Of a stretch of 64,000 nucleotides of DNA, positions 55,846 to 64,000 are shown in pieces. The position numbers and the translations under genes were made by a program. How positions within the stretch are numbered: position 1 is the stretch's first letter; every line of letters starts with the position of its first letter. The stretch is from Burkholderia latens. Lineage in GTDB: Bacteria; Pseudomonadota; Gammaproteobacteria; Burkholderiales; Burkholderiaceae. The DNA is taken from the NCBI RefSeq assembly GCF_001718795.1, contig NZ_CP013435.1, positions 992,001-1,056,000 on the forward strand. The letters are read 5' to 3'. Below the pieces are notes generated by a model, which did no database searches, was not told the DNA's origin, and saw only the letters and a list, made by a program, of their open reading frames with translations.

Positions 55846-56114
55846 GCCGTCAATGATCCGGTGGTGCCGCGGGCCCGAGCCGACGATGCGTCGTGCCACG
55901 GCCGCGGTTGCCGGGGCGGGTGTCGTTCAGTGCGCGGAATCGCAGCGCGGGCGACGCCGACCATCCGTCACCTCCTGCCGCTGGAATACCGGCGGCATTC
56001 CGCCTGGCCCGTCCGGGGCTGGGCGCTTTCGCGGCGGGGGGCACGTGCGGTTCGCCGACAACAAAAACCCCGCAGACTCGCGTCGTGCGGGGTTCGTGCG
56101 TCAAGCGCGGAATT

Positions 56115-56484
56115 TGGTGGAGGCGGCGGGAATCGAACCCGCGTCCAGAAGCGCTCCACGACTAGTTCTACATGTTTAGTTCAGTCATTTGATTTAACCG
56201 TAGCGACGCGGACGAACACGCTGCACTACGGCGATTCGCTAGGTTTTCGACCCTGGCGTCGCGACGCCGACAGGGCTTAACTGACGTAAATGACCTCTGG
56301 CGGTATTGCTACCGGTCTTGCGACACTAGCCCGTCAGTGAACTAGGCAGAGGACGGCGGCCCTTAGGCTGCCAGTGCGAACGTATCGTCGTTTGCAGTTA
56401 CGATTTTCCCATTGATTAACGAGGTGACGGGTCCTCGACATGCCCTAGCCGCTTCACAACCCCTGTCGAAACCAGGTCGCCCCC
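56115..56484 (-). ncRNA. ssrA: Transfer-messenger RNA (tmRNA)
   Basis: The minus strand carries the complete 370-base tmRNA: a 5' GGGGGCGACCTGG start that pairs with the 3' GCCTCCACCA end, and a T-loop GGTTCGATTCC near the 3' end. The tag reading frame (56363-56395) encodes ANDDTFALAA and a stop, matching the known Burkholderia tag. tmRNA rescues stalled ribosomes and marks the peptide for degradation. Confidence 0.97.
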
Positions 56485-56500
56485 GCGGATAAGATCGACC

Positions 56501-56506
56501 ATTATA
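56501..56506 (-). promoter_or_regulatory. -10 box of ssrA, overlapping the gph stop codon
   Basis: On the minus strand TATAAT lies 17 bases before the mature 5' end of tmRNA (5' flank about 56485-56494). The gph stop TAA (56502-56504) is within this hexamer. The -35 element is not clear (CGAACT at 56524-56529, inside gph). Confidence 0.65.
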
Positions 56507-57218
56507 GCCCAACATCGCGCAACAGTTCGCGCAGTTCCTGCGTCGAGCCGACGAGATGCTGTGCCTGCCAGTCGCCCGGCGCGGCGCCGTCCCCGCAGTA
56601 GCCGTACGCGGCGGCGACGGTCGCCATCCCGGCGGCGCTGCCGGCCTGGATGTCGCGCAGATCGTCGCCGACATAGACGATCCGTTGGGGCGCGAGCGTC
56701 ATCTGCGCGGCCGCATGCAGCAGCGGTGCCGGATGCGGCTTCGAGTGCGGCGTTGTGTCGCCCCCGACGATACAGGCAGCGCGCGCCGACAGGCCGAGCA
56801 GTTCGACAAGCGGCGCGGTGAGGCGCATCGCCTTGTTCGTGACGATGCCCCAGCGCACGCCGCGCGCCTCGAGTTCGCCGAGCACGTCGTCGATGCCCGG
56901 GAACAACGTCGTGTGCACGCAGATGTCGGTCGCGTAGTTGATCAGGAACTCGTCGCGCATCGCATCGTAGCCGGGCGATTGCGGATCGATGCCGAACGCG
57001 CCGCCGAGCAGGCCGCGCGCGCCGGCCGACGCGCGCGGCCGGAGCACGTCGAGCGGCGTTTCGGGCAGGCCGCGCACGCGCTGCATCTTGTTGACGGCGG
57101 CGGCAAGATCGGGCGCCGTGTCGGCGAGCGTACCGTCGAGGTCGAACAGCACCGCATCGCAGTTCACCAGGCGCGGCTCGTCGAATGCGGCCCGCGCGGT
57201 CGAAAGGGGAGTCGTCAT
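56502..57218 (-). CDS. gph: Phosphoglycolate phosphatase, HAD family
   Basis: The 238-residue HAD hydrolase has motif I FDLDGTLADTAPDL (Asp nucleophile), motif II around IVTNK, motif III HSKPHPAPL (Lys), and motif IV YVGDDLRDIQAG. It dephosphorylates 2-phosphoglycolate produced in DNA repair. Start at 57218. It lies between ubiG (14 bases upstream) and ssrA on the same strand; its stop codon overlaps the ssrA -10 box. The substrate assignment rests on context and family resemblance. Confidence 0.93.
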   Translation of the reverse strand: MTTPLSTARAAFDEPRLVNCDAVLFDLDGTLADTAPDLAAAVNKMQRVRGLPETPLDVLRPRASAGARGLLGGAFGIDPQSPGYDAMRDEFLINYATDICVHTTLFPGIDDVLGELEARGVRWGIVTNKAMRLTAPLVELLGLSARAACIVGGDTTPHSKPHPAPLLHAAAQMTLAPQRIVYVGDDLRDIQAGSAAGMATVAAAYGYCGDGAAPGDWQAQHLVGSTQELRELLRDVGL

Positions 57219-57231
57219 GCCGGTCGGAAGG

Positions 57232-57930
57232 TCACGCGCCGCGGCGGCACGCGACGAGATAGTTGATGTCGGTGTCGTTCGACAGCGCGAAGCGCTTGCC
57301 GATCGGGTGATACGTGATGCCCTTGATCTCGACGATGTGCAGATCGGTCCCGCGCACGAAGCTCGCCAGTTCCGACGGACGGATGAAGCGCGCGTAGTCG
57401 TGCGTGCCTTTCGGCAGCATCTGCGCGATGTACTCGGCGCCGATCACGGCGAACAGGTAGGACTTCAGGTTGCGGTTCAGCGTCGAGAAGAACACCCAGC
57501 CGCCCGGTTTCACGAGCGTCGCGCACGCGGCCACGACGCCGGCCGGCGACGGCACGTGCTCGAGCATCTCCATGCACGTGACGACATCGTATGCGCCAGG
57601 CTCGCGTTCGGCGATCGCTTCTGCCGCGATCGCCTCGTAGTCGACGGTGATGCCGCTTTCAAGGCTGTGCAGATCGGCCACGCCGAGCGCCTCGGTCGAC
57701 AGGTCGATGCCTTTTACCTGCGCGCCGAGGCCGGCCATCGATTCGGACAGGATGCCGCCGCCGCAGCCGACGTCGAGTGCGCGCTTGCCGGCGAGATGCG
57801 CATGCGAGTCGATCCAGCCGAGCCGGACCGGATTCAGGTCGTGCAGCGGTTTGAATTCGGCATTCGGATCCCACCACCGATGGGCGAGGTCGCTGAATTT
57901 CTGGAGTTCGTGCGGGTCGGCGTTGGTCAT
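57232..57930 (-). CDS. ubiG: Ubiquinone biosynthesis O-methyltransferase UbiG
   Basis: The 232-residue SAM-dependent methyltransferase has motif [26 protein letters not shown], an EMLEHVPSP region, and the family-typical [12 protein letters not shown] end. It performs both O-methylation steps of ubiquinone synthesis. It directly precedes gph, a conserved pair (ubiG-gph) in proteobacteria. Start at 57930 fits family length. Confidence 0.95.
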   Translation of the reverse strand: MTNADPHELQKFSDLAHRWWDPNAEFKPLHDLNPVRLGWIDSHAHLAGKRALDVGCGGGILSESMAGLGAQVKGIDLSTEALGVADLHSLESGITVDYEAIAAEAIAEREPGAYDVVTCMEMLEHVPSPAGVVAACATLVKPGGWVFFSTLNRNLKSYLFAVIGAEYIAQMLPKGTHDYARFIRPSELASFVRGTDLHIVEIKGITYHPIGKRFALSNDTDINYLVACRRGA

Positions 57931-58035
57931 GTCGGCAAACGGGCTACGGAAGGAGGGCGGTGCATCGGTACGTCAGCCCCGAGTATATAAGCGGGCGGAC
58001 GACGAGGCCAGCGAGCGCCCGGACGGGCGTCAAAG

Positions 58036-58062
58036 AAAAAGCCCCGCCGGAGCGGGGCTTTG
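58036..58062 (-). terminator. Terminator of ompA
   Basis: Stem AGCCCCGC / GCGGGGCT followed by a T-run on the minus strand, 20 bases after the ompA stop. Confidence 0.85.
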
Positions 58063-58082
58063 AAGCAGTCGAAAACCGCGGC

Positions 58083-58751
58083 TTACTGCGCCGGAACGGT
58101 CGTCTTCTGCACTTCTTGCGTACCGACCACTTCCACTTCCACGCGGCGATCCGGTGCGAGGCAGGCGATCAGTTGCTTGCGGTTCTTCTGGTTGCAGCCG
58201 GTCGTGACCGGGTTGCGCTTGCCCTTGCCTTCCGTGTAGATCTTGTTGGCCGGGACACCCTTGCTGACCAGGTACGACTTGACTGCTTGCGCACGGCGCA
58301 GCGACAGACGGTCGTTGTACTTGTCCGAACCGATGCGGTCCGTGTAGCCCGTTGCGACGACCACTTCCGTGTTCATGCCCTGGATCTTCGAAGCCAGTTC
58401 GTCGAGCTTCTGCTTGCCCAGCGGCTTGAGGGTTGCCTTGTCGAAGTCGAACAGCGCGTCAGCCTGATACGTGATCTTCTGGCTGGTGATGGCCGGAGCG
58501 ACCGGAGCGACCGGCGGCTGCGGTGCTTGGGCGACCAGTGCGCCATCGCACTTCGCGTTGGCGGTGGCCGGCGTCCAGAACGCATCGCGCCAGCAGAGCT
58601 CGTTCGTGCCGTTCATCCAAACCCATTCGCCCGTGCCGTTCACCCAGTTGTCATTGACGGCTTGACGCGACGCCGGCACCGACTGTGCCGAAGCGGATGC
58701 AGCCATAACTGCGGTAGCTGCAATGAACGCGAGCTTTGAAAGTTTATTCAT
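58083..58751 (-). CDS. ompA: OmpA family outer-membrane protein
   Basis: The 222-residue protein has a signal peptide (about residues 1-22, MKxx-like start MNKLSKLAFIAATAVMAASASA). A short N-terminal part with WMNGTNELCWRDAF follows, then a Pro/Ala linker and a complete OmpA C-terminal domain (FDFDKATLKPLGKQKLDELASKI ... GYTDRIGSDKYNDRLSLRRAQAV). That domain binds peptidoglycan through the conserved Asp and Arg. The N-terminal part is too short for a standard 8-strand barrel, so it may be an envelope-anchored protein with a reduced barrel. Confidence 0.92.
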   Translation of the reverse strand: MNKLSKLAFIAATAVMAASASAQSVPASRQAVNDNWVNGTGEWVWMNGTNELCWRDAFWTPATANAKCDGALVAQAPQPPVAPVAPAITSQKITYQADALFDFDKATLKPLGKQKLDELASKIQGMNTEVVVATGYTDRIGSDKYNDRLSLRRAQAVKSYLVSKGVPANKIYTEGKGKRNPVTTGCNQKNRKQLIACLAPDRRVEVEVVGTQEVQKTTVPAQ

Positions 58752-58827
58752 ATTTCTCCTCTCGAAATTGAGATTACCGCAGGTTTACTGCGAGCCTGTT
58801 GACGGTGACAAGTCATACATTGCTCGA

Positions 58828-58833
58828 AGTATA
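58828..58833 (-). promoter_or_regulatory. Probable -10 box of ompA
   Basis: TATACT on the minus strand, about 77 bases before the ompA start. No strong -35 is seen. The remainder of the 535-base gap to gyrA holds no supportable gene. Confidence 0.45.
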
Positions 58834-59185
58834 ACATTGGTGCGGCACAAAAAACGCGGCACCGCTCTGTGTAGACTTCGAGCAGCGTCTAACTTTCAGT
58901 GCGTTGGCATTTTGCCATATCGTTCCCTTCCTACGAAAAAAAATCCTCCCCACCCCAAGATCGCTTCAACTTTGTGGTGCATGCGCAACACCGGCCTGCC
59001 GCAACTTTAAGAAATTGTCAAGAGTGTGTCCGCGAAATTGCGGAGGGCGCCTTGAATGTTTGCTTGCGCGCGCAAAAACGGTTGGCGCGGATGCCGGCGC
59101 CATTTAACGGGGTGCGACCGCGATCGTTCGGACGCCATCGCGGCGGCCACGGTTTTTGCTGTTTACATATAGAGGTGGCGGCGAA

Positions 59186-59213
59186 TTGGCTGCGGATGGG
59201 CGCATGTTAGAAT
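59186..59213 (+). promoter_or_regulatory. Probable promoter of gyrA
   Basis: TTGGCT (59186-59191) and TAGAAT (59208-59213) are 16 bases apart and would start transcription about 67 bases before the gyrA ATG. Confidence 0.5.
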
Positions 59214-59286
59214 CTCGCGTTGCGTTGCGCATGCAGCGCCCACGCGAAAGGCGTTCGCCGTCTTCGCTCCGAAACGATACGGATAC

Positions 59287-61890
<2,604 letters not shown>

Positions 61891-61972
61891 GAACGGATGA
61901 GACTCGAGCCGCCGCGCGCGTAAAGCGCCGCGGTCGGCGAGCAACCATTCATATTTCCAAGAGGGAGTGATG

Positions 61973-62572
61973 ATGCAAAAGCAATTCAAGCAACTGGTTC
62001 TGCTGGCTGCACTGGTGCCGACGTTCGCGATGGCGCAAGCGCTGTCGAATTCCGCACCGGCCGCAACCGCAGCAGCTGCGCCGATCGACGCCGACAAGAA
62101 GGCGGCGATCAAGGATCTGCTCGACGCGATCGACGCGCCGAAGCTCGTGTCGGCTATCGGCAACAGCGCCGAGATGCAGGCAAAGCAGCTCGTGCCGGCA
62201 ATCCTGTCGGACGCGCTGTCGGAAAACAAGACGCTGAACGACAAGCAGAAGCAGGCTGCCGTGCCGACGCTGCAGAAGAACGCTGTGCCGAAGCTGGTCG
62301 ACGGTGCGGGCAAGGTGTTCGGCACGCAGCAGTTCCAGAACGACGCGATGTCGGCTCAGTACGACGCGTACGCGAAGTACTACAGCACGTCGGAGATCAA
62401 GGATCTGACGACGTTCTACAAGAGCCCGACGGGCCGCAAGTTCATCCAGGTCCAGGATCAAGTCGGCCGCGACGTGGTCAACGGCCTGATGCAGAAGTAC
62501 ATGCCGCAAGCGATTCAGGCAACCCGCGCGCAGGCTGACAAGGAAGTCGCGGCAGTCAAGCCGGGCAAGTAA
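61973..62572 (+). CDS. DUF2059 secreted protein
   Basis: The 199-residue protein has a signal peptide (MQKQFKQLVLLAALVPTFAMA|QA) and a DUF2059 domain of about 150 residues (IKDLLDAIDAPKLVSAIGNSAEMQAKQLVPAILSDALS ... YYSTSEIKDLTTFYKSPTGRKFI). The second of three adjacent start codons is chosen because GAGGGAG lies five bases before it; GTG 61967 and ATG 61970 are alternatives. The function is unknown; family members are exported and helical. Confidence 0.88.
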   Translation: MQKQFKQLVLLAALVPTFAMAQALSNSAPAATAAAAPIDADKKAAIKDLLDAIDAPKLVSAIGNSAEMQAKQLVPAILSDALSENKTLNDKQKQAAVPTLQKNAVPKLVDGAGKVFGTQQFQNDAMSAQYDAYAKYYSTSEIKDLTTFYKSPTGRKFIQVQDQVGRDVVNGLMQKYMPQAIQATRAQADKEVAAVKPGK

Positions 62573-62589
62573 GCCGTCCGGGCACGCCG

Positions 62590-62610
62590 CCCGGCCGTTC
62601 GGCCGGGTTT
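62590..62610 (+). terminator. Possible terminator after the DUF2059 gene
   Basis: Perfect 8-bp stem CCCGGCCG / CGGCCGGG with a TT loop, followed only by TTT, so termination may be incomplete. Confidence 0.5.
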
Positions 62611-62635
62611 GGCGGGAGCCTGATGACAGTGCGAT

Positions 62636-62669
62636 AATGGCCGTTTGCGCGCGAGCGCAAGCGGCCATT
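62636..62669 (+). promoter_or_regulatory. Large hairpin in the serC leader
   Basis: A 15-bp stem (one wobble) AATGGCCGTTTGCGC / GCGCAAGCGGCCATT with a GCGA loop is followed by CCTTTTCT. It lies 65 bases before serC and overlaps a possible -10 box (GATAAT, 62633-62638; TTGGCG 18 bases upstream). It could be a terminator-attenuator for transcripts coming from upstream. Confidence 0.5.
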
Positions 62670-62734
62670 CCTTTTCTGGCGCGGTTCTTTCTGCCGGCGG
62701 CAAGCCGGTCGCGTCCCTCCCGAGGTTTTTCACG

Positions 62735-63817
62735 ATGCGCGTCTTTAACTTCTCCGCCGGCCCGGCGGCGCTCCCCGAGGAAGTGCTGCGGCAGGCCGCA
62801 GACGAAATGCTCGACTGGCACGGCAGCGGCATGAGCGTGATGGAGATGAGCCATCGCGGCAAGGAATTCATGTCGATCCACGAGGCGGCGCTGGCCGACC
62901 TGCGCGAGCTGCTCGACGTGCCGGCCAGCCACCGGATTCTGTTCCTGCAGGGCGGGGGCATCGCCGAGAACGCGATCGTGCCGATGAACTTGCTCGGCAC
63001 GCGCAAGACCGCCGACTTCGTCGTGACGGGTTCGTGGTCGCAGAAGTCGTTCAACGAAGCGAAGCGGTACGGTACGCCGCATCTGGCCGCGTCCGGCAAG
63101 ACGGCCGACGGCTTCACGCGCGCGCCGGCCCGCGACGAATGGCAACTGTCGGACGATCCGGCCTACGTGCACCTGTGCACGAACGAGACGATCGACGGCG
63201 TCGAGACGTTCGAGATTCCCGATCTCGGCGACGTGCCGCTCGTCGCGGACGTGTCGTCGCATATCCTGTCGCGCCCGATGGACGTCGCAAAGTACGGCGT
63301 GCTGTTCGGCGGCGCGCAGAAAAACATCGGGATGGCAGGCGTGACGGTCGTGATCGTCCGCGAGGATCTGCTCGATCGCGCGCTGTCGATCTGTCCGTCC
63401 GCATTCGAATGGAAAACCGTCGCCGAGAACAACTCGCTGTACAACACGCCGCCCACATATGCGATCTACATCGCCGGCCTCGTGTTCCAGTGGCTGAAGC
63501 GGCAGGGCGGCCTCGCCGCGATCGAGGCGCGCAATATCGAGAAAGCGAAGCTGCTCTACGACACGATCGATGCGAGCAGCTTCTATCTGAACAAGGTCGA
63601 GCCGGCGGTGCGTTCGCGCATGAACGTGCCGTTTTTCCTGGCCGACGAAACGCGCAATGAAGACTTCCTTGCCGGCGCAAAGGCGCGCGGGCTGCTGCAG
63701 CTGAAGGGCCACAAGTCCGTCGGCGGCATGCGGGCGTCGATCTACAACGCGGTGCCGCTCGAGGGCGTGCAAGCGCTCGTCGAGTACATGAAGGACTTCG
63801 AGCAGCGCGGCGCCTGA
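62735..63817 (+). CDS. serC: Phosphoserine aminotransferase
   Basis: The 360-residue enzyme begins [18 protein letters not shown] and has the pyridoxal-phosphate lysine in [13 protein letters not shown] (near residue 197). The [10 protein letters not shown] and [14 protein letters not shown] blocks are typical. It makes phosphoserine from 3-phosphohydroxypyruvate and also serves pyridoxine synthesis. pheA follows 33 bases later on the same strand. The chosen ATG at 62735 gives the family-standard N-terminus. Confidence 0.97.
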   Translation: MRVFNFSAGPAALPEEVLRQAADEMLDWHGSGMSVMEMSHRGKEFMSIHEAALADLRELLDVPASHRILFLQGGGIAENAIVPMNLLGTRKTADFVVTGSWSQKSFNEAKRYGTPHLAASGKTADGFTRAPARDEWQLSDDPAYVHLCTNETIDGVETFEIPDLGDVPLVADVSSHILSRPMDVAKYGVLFGGAQKNIGMAGVTVVIVREDLLDRALSICPSAFEWKTVAENNSLYNTPPTYAIYIAGLVFQWLKRQGGLAAIEARNIEKAKLLYDTIDASSFYLNKVEPAVRSRMNVPFFLADETRNEDFLAGAKARGLLQLKGHKSVGGMRASIYNAVPLEGVQALVEYMKDFEQRGA

Positions 63818-63850
63818 CGGCGGCGCTGTTCAAACAGCACGGCAAAACGC

Positions 63851-64000
63851 ATGGACGACGAACTGAATTCCCGCCTGAAACCGCTGCGCGACCGCATCGA
63901 TGCGATCGACGCGCAACTGATTGCGCTCCTCAACCAGCGCGCCGCGGTGGCGCTCGAGGTGGGCGAGGTCAAGAAGCATTTCAACGCGCCGGTGTTCCGG
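63851..64000 (+). CDS. pheA: Chorismate mutase/prephenate dehydratase (5' part)
   Basis: The window ends 50 codons into this gene. The visible part (MDDELNSRLKPLRDRIDAIDAQLIALLNQRAAVALEVGEVKKHF) is the start of an AroQ-type chorismate mutase domain: RIDAIDAQLIALLNQR has the conserved Arg and Asp, and EVGEVKK continues the first helix. In this context, after serC, it is expected to be the bifunctional PheA of phenylalanine synthesis. The prephenate dehydratase part lies beyond the window. Confidence 0.88.
   Translation, partial: MDDELNSRLKPLRDRIDAIDAQLIALLNQRAAVALEVGEVKKHFNAPVFR

Noticed and set aside
55853..56280. Plus-strand frames over the tmRNA
   Set aside because: They are tmRNA sequence read in a coding sense; the structure and tag frame explain the region.

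Overview
The window is a gene-dense, very GC-rich stretch of a main chromosome from a Burkholderia-type betaproteobacterium, most likely the Burkholderia cepacia complex. This rests on the tmRNA tag peptide ANDDTFALAA, a Bordetella/Burkholderia-type general porin, DUF4148 and DUF2968-like small secreted proteins, an NAD-dependent molybdenum formate dehydrogenase (fds), and the conserved blocks yicC-gmk-rpoZ-spoT-greB and rph-rdgB-hemW. I see no insertion sequence, prophage, integrase, CRISPR array or other island; it reads as core genome with a few accessory loci.

Layout. 1-7.2 kb: minE, a YXWGXW protein with a tiny lipoprotein, a ClC channel, heptosyltransferase waaC, an MHS-type transporter and small envelope proteins. 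7.3-15.9 kb: tRNA-Ser, hemW-rdgB-rph, then yicC-gmk-rpoZ-spoT, three identical tRNA-Arg(ACG) and greB. 16-20.8 kb: porin, a candidate small RNA, a cold-shock gene with a long leader, an exonuclease/GIY-YIG fusion, a secreted chorismate mutase and a short ORF. 20.9-25.6 kb: a four-gene operon headed by a DUF2946 ORF, followed by a TonB-dependent receptor, an Asp-box protein with a CECC motif and a thioredoxin-like protein. 25.6-31.5 kb: small membrane protein, tRNA-Thr, fbp, pepN, DUF4136 lipoprotein. 31.6-36.3 kb: a GDT1-type manganese exporter gene behind a yybP-ykoY riboswitch, then a purine-salvage cluster (xdhC, adenosine/adenine deaminase, guaD). 36.9-48.3 kb: dsbB, amidase and its GntR regulator, a glutamine-amidotransferase-like hydrolase, DUF2968-like protein, a citrate-type transporter, a TPR/glycosyltransferase protein and a flavin monooxygenase. 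48.3-54.8 kb: fdsGBA-D with a divergent regulator. 54.9-64 kb: small secreted proteins, tmRNA (ssrA), gph-ubiG, ompA, gyrA, a DUF2059 protein, serC and the start of pheA; gyrA-serC-pheA is a conserved order leading to serine and phenylalanine synthesis.

The most interesting element is the operon at 20.9-25.6 kb. The DUF2946 protein has an HCxxC motif (His71, Cys72, Cys75) and, six residues before its stop, an RGPP sequence resembling the RAPP arrest motif. It has the architecture of the copper-sensing upstream ORF described for Bordetella pertussis bp2923-bfrG, so it is probably a nascent-peptide copper switch controlling a copper-linked TonB receptor operon. Second-tier items are a stand-alone small-RNA candidate at about 17.5 kb, the Mn riboswitch at 32.3 kb, a gph stop codon lying inside the ssrA -10 box, and several palindromic sites in promoter regions.
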